Positions 25,260 to 33,851 are shown, numbered from the stretch's first letter. The stretch is DNA of 64,000 nucleotides from Sphingomonas citri (GCF_019429485.1 NZ_JAHXZN010000001.1:682001-746000); one strand, 5' to 3'. Notes: generated by a model from the letters alone, not told the origin. Numbers and translations: made by a program.

Positions 25260-26402
25260 ATGATCCGCCACCTGCTGCTCGCCGGCACCGCAGCCGTCGG
25301 TGCCCTGACCGGGTTGGCGGGGGCGCTGCCTGCCGACGCGCGCGCGATGTGGTCGAAGGACGAGGCGAACCGTTGGTACGGCGGTCAGCCGTGGCTGGTC
25401 GGTGCCAATTTCACCAACCGCTCCGCGATCAACCAGTTCGAGATGTGGCAAGCGGACACGTTCAACCCGCGGCAGATCGATCAGGAGCTCGGCTGGGCGC
25501 AGGCGATGGGGATGAACGTCATGCGCGTCTATCTCCACAACATGTTGTGGGAGAATGACGCCGCCGGGCTGAAGCGACGCATGAAGCAGTTCCTCGACAT
25601 CGCCGAGCGGCATCACATCCGCGTCATGTTCGTGCTGTTCGACAGCTGCTGGGACCCGGACCCGGTCGCGGGCCCGCAGCGCCCCCCGATCCCGGGCGTG
25701 CACAATTCCGGGTGGATGCAGGCGCCCGGCGCGGCGCGGCTCGCGGACGCCAGCCAGTACGGCAAGTTCGAGGCCTATGTGAAGGACGTCGTCGGCACCT
25801 TCGCGCGCGACAAGCGCGTCGTCGCCTGGGACGTGTGGAACGAGCCCAACAACGCGGGCGGCGGCAACTACAAGCCCACCCCGCGCAAGACCGAGCTGGT
25901 CGCCGGGCTGCTCGGCCAAGTGTTCGATTGGGCGCGCAGCGTCGATCCGACCCAGCCGCTCACCAGCGGCCTGTGGACCGGCGAGACCTGGGATCGACAG
26001 GACACGCTCGACGCGGTCGAGAAGATCCAGGTCGCGCAGTCCGACGTGATGAGCTTCCACGATTATAATTGGCCCGAGCAGTGGGAGAAGCGTGCGCGCC
26101 AGATGGCGAGCTACGGCCGCCCCGTCTTGTGCAGCGAGTATATGGCGCGCGGCAACGGCTCCACCTTCGACGGCTCGCTGCCGCTCGGCAAGAAGCTGAA
26201 GGTCGCGATGTTCAACTGGGGCTTCGTCGACGGCAAGACGCAGACGCGCATGCCGTGGGACAGTTGGAAGAAGCCCTACACCTATGAGGAGCCGACGGTC
26301 TGGTTCCACGAGGTGCTGCGCGCCGACGGCACGCCCTATCGCCCGGCCGAAGTGGCGCTGATCAAGCAGCTGACGACCGAGGCCAACGGCGCGCAGCGGT
26401 GA
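25260..26402 (+). CDS. exported cellulase-family (GH5-like TIM barrel) glycoside hydrolase
   Basis: A 380-residue protein with a Sec signal peptide (MIRHLLLAGTAAVGALTGLAGALPADARA) and a TIM-barrel catalytic domain. The acid/base glutamate is Glu195 in DVWNEPNN and the nucleophile is likely Glu293 in CSEYMAR, both at the ends of the expected strands 4 and 7; HDYN at residues ~267-270 is also typical. Relatives are annotated as cellulases or 1,4-beta-xylanases; the real substrate is unknown, and a beta-mannoside or beta-xyloside is possible. A good ribosome binding site (agaggag) precedes ATG 25260. Its stop overlaps the start of the next glycosidase by four bases. Confidence 0.85.
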   Translation: MIRHLLLAGTAAVGALTGLAGALPADARAMWSKDEANRWYGGQPWLVGANFTNRSAINQFEMWQADTFNPRQIDQELGWAQAMGMNVMRVYLHNMLWENDAAGLKRRMKQFLDIAERHHIRVMFVLFDSCWDPDPVAGPQRPPIPGVHNSGWMQAPGAARLADASQYGKFEAYVKDVVGTFARDKRVVAWDVWNEPNNAGGGNYKPTPRKTELVAGLLGQVFDWARSVDPTQPLTSGLWTGETWDRQDTLDAVEKIQVAQSDVMSFHDYNWPEQWEKRARQMASYGRPVLCSEYMARGNGSTFDGSLPLGKKLKVAMFNWGFVDGKTQTRMPWDSWKKPYTYEEPTVWFHEVLRADGTPYRPAEVALIKQLTTEANGAQR

Positions 26403-27313
26403 GGCGTGGCGCGTCGCTCGCGCTCGCCGTCGCGCTGCTCGCCGGCTGCGCGACGCCGGCGCACAATCCGCTGTTCGCGGGGGCTGACCCGGCGGTGCTG
26501 GTCGAGCATGATACCGTGCGCCTGCTGCCGACCGGTCGAGGCGACACGCTGCGTGGCTGGGTGCGCGAGCGCGGCCGCTGGCGCGCCGGGCCGCCGCTGA
26601 TCGCGCTCGCCGATATCCGCTGGGCGCCCGACGGCGCGCCGCGCCACTTCCTCTGGGCGCCCGACATGCTGGCGACGAACGGACGCTACTACCTCTATTA
26701 TTCGATCGGGCCGCAGAACCCGACGCCGAGCCGCATCGGCGTCGCGACCGCCGTTAGTCCAGACGGCCCCTTCGTCGACTCGGGTCGTCCGCTGCTCACC
26801 GGCGGCGCGGGGTTCGAGGCGATCGATCCGGCGGTGTTCGCCGACCCGCACGACGGTCGCACCTATCTGCTCGCGGGCGGCAGCGCGGGCGCGCGCCTGC
26901 GCATGTTCGAGCTCGCGTCCGACCGAGTCTCGATCGCGCGCGAGCTGCCGGTGACCCAGCCACCCGACTTCACCGAGGGCGCCTATCTGCACGAGCGGGA
27001 TGGTACTTATTACCTCTCGTACAGCCACGGCCGCTACGATCGCGGCGACTATTCGGTCCACTATGAGACCGCGCCGAGCGTGGCCGGTCCCTGGACCTAT
27101 CGCGGGCGGCTGCTCGCCAGTGACTCGCGCTACAAGGGGCCGGGACATCACAGCTTCTTCCGCGATCCGGCGGACGGGCGCTGGAAGATCGCCTATCATC
27201 GCTGGGAGCATGTCAGCGGCGACGGCCCCTATCGCGGCGAGCGCCAGGTCGCGATCGAGACGATCCGCTACCTGCGCGACGGCCGAATCGCGCCGATCCG
27301 GATGACGCCTTAG
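26399..27313 (+). CDS. GH43 family glycosidase lipoprotein (arabinan/xylan type)
   Basis: A 304-residue predicted lipoprotein (LAVALLAGC, lipidated Cys near residue 18) with a five-bladed beta-propeller GH43 domain. Catalytic positions appear as Asp in GADPAV, Asp in IDPAVFAD and Glu in FTEGAYL; WAPD and YYLYYS are further family patterns. Such enzymes cut arabinan, arabinoxylan or xylo-oligosaccharide links. The start is a GTG that overlaps the preceding gene, so the two are translationally coupled and likely act on the same plant polysaccharide. Repression by the divergent GntR protein is likely. Confidence 0.88.
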   Translation: MRRGASLALAVALLAGCATPAHNPLFAGADPAVLVEHDTVRLLPTGRGDTLRGWVRERGRWRAGPPLIALADIRWAPDGAPRHFLWAPDMLATNGRYYLYYSIGPQNPTPSRIGVATAVSPDGPFVDSGRPLLTGGAGFEAIDPAVFADPHDGRTYLLAGGSAGARLRMFELASDRVSIARELPVTQPPDFTEGAYLHERDGTYYLSYSHGRYDRGDYSVHYETAPSVAGPWTYRGRLLASDSRYKGPGHHSFFRDPADGRWKIAYHRWEHVSGDGPYRGERQVAIETIRYLRDGRIAPIRMTP

Positions 27314-27334
27314 GGCAGGCGTGAGCCGCCCCTG

Positions 27335-27475
27335 AAATCCTCCCCGCTTGCGGAGAAGGGAACCGCCGGCCGCGGGCTGGTGCTGGAGGGGATTCTCCAC
27401 GCAGCGCAGCGCTTGCGGTGAACCCCCTCCACCATGCTGCGCATGGTCCCCCTCTCAGTGCCGGGGAGGAACTCG
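27335..27475. repeat. nested inverted repeat of about 140 bp (family C)
   Basis: The outer arms tcctccccg (27338-27346) and cggggagga (27462-27470) are exact complements. Inside them, ggtgctggagggg and the later ccccctccacc form a second inverted pair. This GC-rich nested structure lies between the GH43 gene and the emrA promoter region. It is similar in style to dispersed repeats known from sphingomonads, but there is one copy in this window. Confidence 0.6.
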
Positions 27476-27499
27476 GACGTCGCGCCACCTTTCTCCCAC

Positions 27500-27516
27500 C
27501 GCGACGTTACGTCGCG
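27500..27516. promoter_or_regulatory. 17-base palindrome upstream of emrA
   Basis: The sequence cgcgacgt-t-acgtcgcg is a perfect palindrome with one central base, 12 bases before the -35 element proposed for emrA. It may be a second binding site for a dimeric regulator. Confidence 0.4.
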
Positions 27517-27527
27517 ACCGCATCCCC

Positions 27528-27559
27528 TTGCCACGGAGCACAACCGGACATATTGTCCG
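27528..27559 (+). promoter_or_regulatory. emrA promoter with overlapping palindromic operator
   Basis: A sigma70-like promoter reads ttgcca (27528-27533), a 17-base spacer, and tattgt (27551-27556). A perfect palindrome, cggaca-tat-tgtccg (27545-27559), covers the -10 element, the classic site for a repressor of a drug efflux operon. A TetR or MarR type protein could bind there; the TetR gene at 33152 is one candidate. Confidence 0.55.
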
Positions 27560-27572
27560 CTTACAACGACTC

Positions 27573-27609
27573 GCAGACCGCCCGCGGAGGCTCTCCGCGG
27601 GCGGTCTGC
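27573..27609. promoter_or_regulatory. long hairpin in emrA leader
   Basis: Two perfectly complementary 17-base arms (27573-27589 and 27593-27609; left arm gcagaccgcccgcggag) flank a three-base loop, gct, 19 bases before the emrA start codon. In the mRNA this would be a very stable stem just ahead of the ribosome binding region. There is no T tract after it, so it is not a standard terminator; it may affect translation or RNA stability. Confidence 0.6.
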
Positions 27610-27628
27610 TGCTGCTGGACGAGACGAC

Positions 27629-28810
27629 ATGGCGGAACAGGCTGCGCACCAGAACGACACGCCTGCAGAGGAAGCCGACGACAAGGACGTGGACCAGTCG
27701 GCCCCCGCCAAGCGCAAGCTGAGCGGTCGTGCTAAGACTATCCTGATCGCGCTGGCGCTCGGCGCGCTAGCGGGGATCGCGATCTGGTACCTGCGCTACG
27801 AGAGCCATGGAAAGTATCTGCAGGACACCAACGACGCCCAGGTGCGCGCCGACATGGTCGTCGTCGCGCCGCGCGTCGCCGGCTATGTCGCTGAGGTGTT
27901 CGTGCAGGACAATCAGGACGTGCGCGTCGGCCAGCCGCTCGTCCGCATCGACCCGCGCGACTCGCGCGCCCAGGCGGCGCAGGCCAACGCGCAGATCGCG
28001 GTCGCCAACGCGCAGGCCGACAGCGCCCGCGCGCAGGTCGAGGAACAATATGCCGCGATCGACCAGGCGCAGGCGCAGCTGACCGCCGCTCAGGCACGTG
28101 CCGCGCACGACGCTGCCGAAGTGCGGCGCTACCGCCCCCTTGCCGCGTCGGGCGCAGAGAGCCGCGAGCAGCTCGCCTCGCTCGAGCTCGCTGCGCGCCA
28201 GTCCGCCGACCAAGCGCGCGCCCAGGCGGCCGCGGTGGAGATGCAGCGCCGCCGCGTCGCGTCCTACGGGACCCAGATCAGACAGGGCCTGGCGCAGGCA
28301 CAGGCGGCGCGCGCGCAGCTCGCCTCGGCCAACGTCAACGTCGGCGCCACGCTGATCCGCGCCGCGATCAACGGCCGCGTCGGCGACAAGACGGTGGAAG
28401 TGGGTCAGTATGCGCAGACCGGCACGCGCCTCATGTCGCTGGTGCCGCTCGATCGGCTCTACGTCACCGCCAATTTCAAGGAAACGCAGCTGGCGCTGAT
28501 GCGGCCGGGTCAGCCCGTCGAGATCAAGGTCGACGCACTCGACGGCATCACGCTGAAGGGCCGCGTCGCCAGCTTCTCGCCGGGCACGGGGGCGCAATTC
28601 TCGCTGCTGCCGCCGCAGAATGCGACGGGCAATTTCACCAAGATCACGCAGCGCGTGCCGGTGCGGATCGAACTGGAAGCCACCCCCGAGGTGCGGCGCC
28701 TGCTCGTCCCCGGCCTGTCGGTGACCGCGACGGTCGACACGATTTCGGCCAAGGACGAGATCGACCGGCTGCGCGATCGCCAGCGGCAGCTCAACCAGCG
28801 GGAGCGCTGA
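27629..28810 (+). CDS. emrA: EmrA/HlyD family membrane fusion protein
   Basis: A 393-residue periplasmic adaptor of a tripartite efflux pump. After a charged N-terminal stretch there is one membrane helix (AKTILIALALGALAGIAIWYL), then the barrel-sandwich half DAQVRADMVVVAPRVAGYVAEVFVQDNQDVRVGQPLVRID, a long Ala/Gln-rich alpha hairpin coiled coil, and the second lipoyl half (LIRAAINGRVGDKTVEVGQYAQTGTRLMSLVPL) with beta-barrel (YVTANFKETQLALMRPGQPVEIKVD). It is the first gene of emrA-emrB-nodT; emrB starts one base after its stop. The ATG at 27629 is the first plausible start after the promoter and hairpin. Confidence 0.93.
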   Translation: MAEQAAHQNDTPAEEADDKDVDQSAPAKRKLSGRAKTILIALALGALAGIAIWYLRYESHGKYLQDTNDAQVRADMVVVAPRVAGYVAEVFVQDNQDVRVGQPLVRIDPRDSRAQAAQANAQIAVANAQADSARAQVEEQYAAIDQAQAQLTAAQARAAHDAAEVRRYRPLAASGAESREQLASLELAARQSADQARAQAAAVEMQRRRVASYGTQIRQGLAQAQAARAQLASANVNVGATLIRAAINGRVGDKTVEVGQYAQTGTRLMSLVPLDRLYVTANFKETQLALMRPGQPVEIKVDALDGITLKGRVASFSPGTGAQFSLLPPQNATGNFTKITQRVPVRIELEATPEVRRLLVPGLSVTATVDTISAKDEIDRLRDRQRQLNQRER

Positions 28811-28811
28811 G

Positions 28812-30392
28812 GTGGCGAGTGCGGCCGCGCCGCGGCGCGGCGGTACCCCAACGCCGGCGCAGGCCACACCGCAGCGCGCCGACCTCGCGGCTTGGCTGGC
28901 GGTCGCGGCGGGGACGCTCGGCGCCTTCATGGCGACGCTCGACATCTCGATCGTCAACTCGGCGCTGCCCACGATCCAGGGCGAGATCGGCGCGAGCGGC
29001 ACCGAGGGCGCCTGGGTGGCGACCGCTTATCTGGTCGCCGAGATCGTCATCATCCCGATGTCGGCCTGGCTCACGCGACTGTTGGGCTTGCGCACCTTCC
29101 TGCTGGTCGCGGCGACCCTCTTCACGATCTTCTCGGTGCTGTGCGGCACCGCCGACACGCTGCCGCAGATGATCGTCGGCCGCATCGGCCAGGGTTTCAC
29201 CGGCGGCGCGATGATCCCCACCGCGCAGACCATCATCGCGCAGCGCCTGCCGCGCGAGCAGCAGCCGATCGGGATCTCCGCCTTCGGCATGACCGCGATC
29301 CTCGGCCCCGTGCTCGGGCCGCTGGTGGGCGGCTGGCTGACCGAGAACATCAGCTGGCATTATGCCTTCTTCATCAACCTGCCGATCTGCGCGATCCTGG
29401 TGGTGCTGCTGCTCGTCGGCTTGAAGCACGAGAAGGCGCAGCTCCACCTGATCGGCGAGGCCGACTGGCTCGGCATCCTCGGCCTGGCGCTCGGTCTGGG
29501 CGGACTCACCGTCTTCCTCGAGGAAGGGCAGCGCGAGCAATGGTTCTCGTCCGAGCTGATCCGCTACATGGCCGCCACGTCGCTGCTCGGCTTCGCGCTG
29601 CTGATGGCGGGGCAGTTCCTGGCGCGACGGCCGATCATCAAGCTGCGGCTGCTGCTCGACCGTCAGTTCGGCTCGGTCGCGCTGATGGGCATGGTGGTGG
29701 GCGTGGTGCTGTACGGCACCTCCTACGCCATCCCGCAGTTCCTCGCCGCGATCGCGGACTATAATGCGCTGCAATCGGGCAAGGTGGTGCTGCTCTCGGG
29801 CATCCCCAGCTTCTTCATGATGGCGATCGTGCCGATCCTGCTGCGGCACGTCGACGTGCGCATCGCGGTGGGCGCCGGACTGATGATCATGGGGACGTCG
29901 GCGCTGCTCGATTCGACGTTGACGATCGACGCGGTCGGTGCCGACTTCGTCGAGTCGCAGCTGCTGCGCGGCGTCGGCCAGATCCTCGCCATGCTGTTCC
30001 TCAGCCAGGCGGCGGTGCGCTCGGTGCCGCCGGTGGAGGCGGGTGACGCTTCCGGGCTGTTCAACTCGGCGCGCAACCTCGGCGGCAGCTTCGCGCTGGC
30101 GGGCATCTCGGTGATCCAGGACCAGCGCAGCTGGTTCCACAGCCGCCGCATCGAAGAGACGCTCAACGCCAACTCGGTGGTGGTGCAGGACTATATCAAC
30201 GGCACCGCGCAGTCGCTGGGCGGCCGGTCGACCGCATTGCGCGCCCTCGGCCAGCAGATCCAGGGACAGGCGCTGGTGATGACCTATAACGACATTTTCT
30301 GGATCATGGGCATGGGCACGCTCGCGGTGCTGCCGCTGGTGCTGTTCCTCCGCCCGCTACCCAAGGGCGCCCCTCCGGCGGCGACACATTGA
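28812..30392 (+). CDS. emrB: DHA2 family MFS multidrug efflux transporter EmrB
   Basis: A 526-residue inner-membrane drug/proton antiporter with 14 predicted helices. Family motifs are present: LDISIVNSALPTIQGEIGAS in helix 1 (motif D1 with acidic residue), the loop motif A around WLTRLLGLRTFL, motif C as GPVLGPLVGGWLTENISWHYAFFINLPI. It begins with a GTG at 28812, one base after emrA, and its stop codon overlaps the nodT start. With EmrA and the outer-membrane channel it forms a complete pump for hydrophobic drugs or uncouplers. Confidence 0.95.
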   Translation: MASAAAPRRGGTPTPAQATPQRADLAAWLAVAAGTLGAFMATLDISIVNSALPTIQGEIGASGTEGAWVATAYLVAEIVIIPMSAWLTRLLGLRTFLLVAATLFTIFSVLCGTADTLPQMIVGRIGQGFTGGAMIPTAQTIIAQRLPREQQPIGISAFGMTAILGPVLGPLVGGWLTENISWHYAFFINLPICAILVVLLLVGLKHEKAQLHLIGEADWLGILGLALGLGGLTVFLEEGQREQWFSSELIRYMAATSLLGFALLMAGQFLARRPIIKLRLLLDRQFGSVALMGMVVGVVLYGTSYAIPQFLAAIADYNALQSGKVVLLSGIPSFFMMAIVPILLRHVDVRIAVGAGLMIMGTSALLDSTLTIDAVGADFVESQLLRGVGQILAMLFLSQAAVRSVPPVEAGDASGLFNSARNLGGSFALAGISVIQDQRSWFHSRRIEETLNANSVVVQDYINGTAQSLGGRSTALRALGQQIQGQALVMTYNDIFWIMGMGTLAVLPLVLFLRPLPKGAPPAATH

Positions 30393-31933
30393 TGCGACAC
30401 GCTCCCCTGCCCGCTCTCGCGCTGCTCCCGCTGGCCCTGGTCGGCGCCTGTACCGTCGGCCCCGACTATCACGGCCCGCCCGCGACCGCGGCGGACGCGG
30501 TGCAGCGCGGCAGCTTCGTCCGCGCCGCCGACCCGGCGCTACGTCCCGGGCCGGGCGTGGCGCGCTGGTGGGCGGGACTCGGCGACGCCACGCTGACCGC
30601 GCTGGTCGACGACGCACTCGCGCACAGCCCGACGATCGATGCGGCGCAGGCACGCATCCGCGAGGCCGGCGCGCGGCTGCGCACCCAGCGCGCCAACCAG
30701 CTGCCGAGCATCAGCCCGAGCGCGACCTACCTCCACGCGCGGCTGCCCGGCACCGCGCTCGGCAGCGGCAGCGGCGGCAGTGGGGACGCCGGCGGCGAGG
30801 CCTCGTCGAGCGGCTCGGACAGCAGCGCGGTCGACTTCTACAATCTCGGCGGCACCGCCTCGTGGGAGCCCGACCTGTTCGGGGCGCGCCGTCGCGGCAT
30901 CGAGGGCGCGCGCGCGACGGTGGAGGAGCGTTTCGCCGATCTGGCCGACGCGCAGGTGAGCCTCTCGGCCCAGGTGGCGCAGGCCTATGTCGGCCTGCGC
31001 GACGTGCAGGAGCGGGTGCGACTCAACGCCGAGTCGAGCCGGTTGCAGCAGCGTCAGCTCGAGCTCACCCAGCAGCGCTACGCCGCCGGCGCGGCGTCGC
31101 AGCTCCAGGTCGAACGGCTGCAGAACCAGCTCGAGAGCACCGACGCGCAGCGGATCCCGCTCGGCGCGCAGGTGGCACAATATCTCGACCAGCTCGCGGT
31201 GCTGACCGGCCGGACCCCCGGCGCGCTCGACCAGACGCTGACGACCGCCATGCCCGTACCGCTGCCGCCCGCGGAGGTGCCGATCGGCGATCCCGCGGCG
31301 TTGATCGCGCACCGGCCCGATATCCGCTCGGCCGAGCGCGCGCTCGCCGCCAGCAACGCGCAGATCGGCGTCAACACCGCCAAGCTGTTTCCATCGCTGA
31401 GCTTCCTCGGCATCTTCGGGCTCGGCGGCACCAACATCGGCGACGTGGTCGATCCCAACAAGCTGACCGCGCTGGTCGCACCGATGCTGAGCTGGTCCTT
31501 CCTCGACTTCGGCCGCACCCGCGCCGCGATCGACCAGTCCGAGGCGCAACGCGACGTCGCCGCCGCGCAGTATCGCGAGCGCGTGCTCGAGGCGCTGCAG
31601 GATGCCGAGACCAGCCTCTCGCGCTTCGGCAACACGCGGCTGCAATATGCGCAGCTGCTCCGCGCCGAACAGTCGGCCGCGCGAGCGGCGACGCTCAACA
31701 GCCAGCGCGTCGCGGCGGGGACGAGCAACGTCATCGATCAGCTCGACGTCGAGCGCCAGCGCCTTTCCGCCGCCATCGCGGTGGCGCAGGCCAAGGCACA
31801 GCTGACCGACAGCTATATCACGGTGCAGAAGAGCCTGGGTCTCGGCTGGAGCGAGCCACAAGGGCTCAACTCGCCCGCTAACGAGCGGTCACCCGAGGAT
31901 AGCGACGACACCCAGCGGCACCGCCCACAATAA
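30392..31933 (+). CDS. NodT family outer-membrane efflux lipoprotein
   Basis: A 513-residue TolC-like outer-membrane factor. The lipobox is LVGAC (Cys near residue 20) followed by the typical TVGPDYHGPP. Two OEP repeats are seen: WARWWAGLGD-like start (VARWWAGLGDATLTALVDDALAHSPTIDAAQARIREAGARL) and a second half from ADIRS-like HRPDIRSAERALAASNAQIGVNTAKLFPSLSF. A Gly/Ser-rich insert lies at residues ~120-145 (SGSGGSGDAGGEASSSGSDSS). The ATG overlaps the emrB stop by one base, so the three genes form a coupled operon. The tail is polar. Confidence 0.94.
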   Translation: MRHAPLPALALLPLALVGACTVGPDYHGPPATAADAVQRGSFVRAADPALRPGPGVARWWAGLGDATLTALVDDALAHSPTIDAAQARIREAGARLRTQRANQLPSISPSATYLHARLPGTALGSGSGGSGDAGGEASSSGSDSSAVDFYNLGGTASWEPDLFGARRRGIEGARATVEERFADLADAQVSLSAQVAQAYVGLRDVQERVRLNAESSRLQQRQLELTQQRYAAGAASQLQVERLQNQLESTDAQRIPLGAQVAQYLDQLAVLTGRTPGALDQTLTTAMPVPLPPAEVPIGDPAALIAHRPDIRSAERALAASNAQIGVNTAKLFPSLSFLGIFGLGGTNIGDVVDPNKLTALVAPMLSWSFLDFGRTRAAIDQSEAQRDVAAAQYRERVLEALQDAETSLSRFGNTRLQYAQLLRAEQSAARAATLNSQRVAAGTSNVIDQLDVERQRLSAAIAVAQAKAQLTDSYITVQKSLGLGWSEPQGLNSPANERSPEDSDDTQRHRPQ

Positions 31934-31974
31934 AAGGTAGCTGATCGAGCCCTGAGCAAGAGCTCGTTGGGCTG

Positions 31975-32013
31975 CGACAACGGCGCCGCGTGGATCGCGC
32001 GACGCCGCTGTCG
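31975..32013. terminator. possible hairpin terminator between convergent genes
   Basis: An 11-base stem (cgacaacggcg with cgccgctgtcg, one mismatch) with a 17-base loop sits in the 84-base gap between the convergent nodT-type gene and the hypothetical gene at 32018. It has no T tract, so a terminator role is only suggested by position. Confidence 0.35.
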
Positions 32014-32017
32014 TTCG

Positions 32018-32923
32018 TCAGGCGAAGCTGGCCTGCGCCATGCTCAGCAGCCCGGCGGTACCGAGCGACGCGGCGATCGCGCTAGCATCGATACGTGCGC
32101 CGACGCCGGCTACCTGTCCCTTTCGCCGCGCCGGTCGAGACGCCGCGCGCCGCAGCGACCGGATCAGATTGGCGGCTTCGTTCGCGACCGCGTCGGGGCC
32201 GTCGCTCGTGTCGAACAGCGGCAGGAGCGGCGAGGATCGCTTCGTCAGCGCGGTCTTGAGTTCCCGAAGATCGGCGGTGTCTTTGGCATCCCGAGGGCCA
32301 GTTGCCGCGCGCGAGATCTCCTCCGCCACCGACGTCAGCCCATCGAACACCGCCGGTCTGGCGGGCGCCGTCGCCTCGAGCGCGGCTTCACCGGCGACCG
32401 GAGGCGAATCCTTCCGCGAGGGGGTCTGCGGCCCCAGGATGGGCACCGGGCCGGCAGCCTCGGCGCTGATCGAGAGAGTCGCGTAGTCGCGCTCGGCGGC
32501 GATGATCGCTCGCGCCACATCTTCGAGTTCCTCGGCCAAGATCAAGGCTGCGCGGCGATCCCCCCGGGTGATCGCCGCGAGCGCCTGCATTTTCAGCAAC
32601 GCCAGCTTCTGGCGCAGCGTCGCCAACGCACGCGCGGCGAGTTCGCCACGATGCGATCCGGCGAGTCTCGCTAGACGTGCCGCGACCTCCTCCATCACCT
32701 GGATCCGCCGCTTGGCGGCGCCGTCATCGTGCGAGGTCAGCGGACTCTCGGTCGACGCCATACCGCTGGCAGCCAACCGCGACGGGCGCGAATGGGACTC
32801 TAGCAACGTCGCGTAGGACGCTCGCCCCCACTCACCGCGCGCGAACGCGAACGCCACAGAATCAACATATTCCGGAACATGTTGCGCGGGTCGCGCCGCA
32901 CTCACTGCTGTCACGATGCTCAT
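32018..32923 (-). CDS. hypothetical protein, 301 aa, unrecognised
   Basis: I do not recognise this protein. It has no signal peptide and no membrane helix. The middle (residues ~65-145) is helical and charged (RRIQVMEEVAARLARLAGSHRGELAARALATLRQKLALLKMQALAAITRGDRRAALILAEELEDVARAII) and could be a coiled coil; ~150-200 is Pro/Ala-rich and likely disordered; the end is again helical (ANLIRSLRRAASRPARRKGQ) with a final hydrophobic, Ala-rich segment. The N-terminal VPEYVDSVAFAFARGEWGRASYATLL looks conserved-like. It stands alone between convergent nodT and a 228-base relatively AT-rich gap. The consistent codon use suggests a real gene. Confidence 0.7.
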   Translation of the reverse strand: MSIVTAVSAARPAQHVPEYVDSVAFAFARGEWGRASYATLLESHSRPSRLAASGMASTESPLTSHDDGAAKRRIQVMEEVAARLARLAGSHRGELAARALATLRQKLALLKMQALAAITRGDRRAALILAEELEDVARAIIAAERDYATLSISAEAAGPVPILGPQTPSRKDSPPVAGEAALEATAPARPAVFDGLTSVAEEISRAATGPRDAKDTADLRELKTALTKRSSPLLPLFDTSDGPDAVANEAANLIRSLRRAASRPARRKGQVAGVGARIDASAIAASLGTAGLLSMAQASFA

Positions 32924-33151
32924 GGTCGCTCCCCGATCTGCTCCCGACCGCGGCCGGGTTGACTATACAGCGGAGCCTAGCCGACGAACATCAGGATCAA
33001 ACAATGTCGCGCGAGGCACTCCGTAGCTGTACGACTATATAGAAGAACAACGCCGTGCGGGAGAGGCCCGGCTCCGCCAGATTCACCAATATGACGCAAC
33101 GATGCCGTACCTCCACCGACAAAGGCCGGACTTTCATGAGAGCGAATACTT

Positions 33152-33748
33152 TTAAGACCTTGATATTGACCGAGGCCGCAATCCCGCCAGCAGCAGCCGC
33201 AGCGCATCGTCGATCTGCTGGCGTCGCTCTGCCGCATTATTGTGCTTGAGCAGCAGCCCGCTCAGCATCCGCATCGCCAGCACTAGGTCGCGTGCGCCGA
33301 GCTCGGGCGCGAGTGTGCCGTCGCGGTGGGCGCGCTCGGCGATCGGCTCGAACAGCCGCTCGAGCCGCTGCCGCAACCCGTCGAAGGCAGCGCGGTCGGC
33401 ACCGTCGCGGGGCATGTCGAGCGCGAGCCTGGCGAACAGCGTCGCGGTCTCGGCCCCGTCCAGGACGACCTGGGTCAGCGCCTCGTCGAGCGGCAGCGCG
33501 GGGTCGAGCCGCGCCCGCATCCGCTCGATCTCCTGCTCGAAGACCGCCAGCGCGAGCGCCATGCGATCCTTGAAGTTGCGGTAGAAGGTCCCGCGCCCGA
33601 CGCCGGCGGCATCGGCGATATCTTCTAGCGGCACGAAATAACCCGCCCGCGCGAAGCACAGCCGCGCCGCCGCGATCAGCGCGTCGCGGCGCGCCTGCGC
33701 GTCGCGGCGTAGGGGGCGCGCCGCCACCACGCTGATCTCGTCGCTCAT
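33152..33748 (-). CDS. TetR family transcriptional regulator
   Basis: A 198-residue regulator with the standard N-terminal helix-turn-helix at residues ~18-65 (ALIAAARLCFARAGYFVPLEDIADAAGVGRGTFYRNFKDRMAL), and a helical ligand-binding part with few fixed residues (FARLALDMPRDGADRAAFDGLRQRLERLFEPIAERAHRDG). TetR proteins usually repress neighbouring efflux or metabolic genes. It is divergent from ychF and 1.2 kb from the end of the emrAB-nodT operon; control of that operon through the palindrome at 27545 is possible but not shown. The N-terminal 14 residues before the motif fit the ATG at 33748. Confidence 0.93.
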   Translation of the reverse strand: MSDEISVVAARPLRRDAQARRDALIAAARLCFARAGYFVPLEDIADAAGVGRGTFYRNFKDRMALALAVFEQEIERMRARLDPALPLDEALTQVVLDGAETATLFARLALDMPRDGADRAAFDGLRQRLERLFEPIAERAHRDGTLAPELGARDLVLAMRMLSGLLLKHNNAAERRQQIDDALRLLLAGLRPRSISRS

Positions 33749-33851
33749 GCGCTCCTGTTAGAGGCTGCGCGGCGTCGGGGAAAGCATGGCCTAGCCAGCG
33801 GCGCGCCCCTCGCCTATCTGGCGCGCTTTCCCCATCATACAGGTTCTTCCC

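Noticed and set aside
27573..27609. Long hairpin before emrA as a transcription terminator
   Set aside because: There is no T tract and it lies inside the leader between a promoter and the start codon, so a regulatory leader structure is more likely.
33055..33249. 64-residue frame in the gap between the hypothetical gene and TetR
   Set aside because: It overlaps the end of the TetR gene, its C-terminal half is Ala-rich shadow sequence and no ribosome binding site is convincing.
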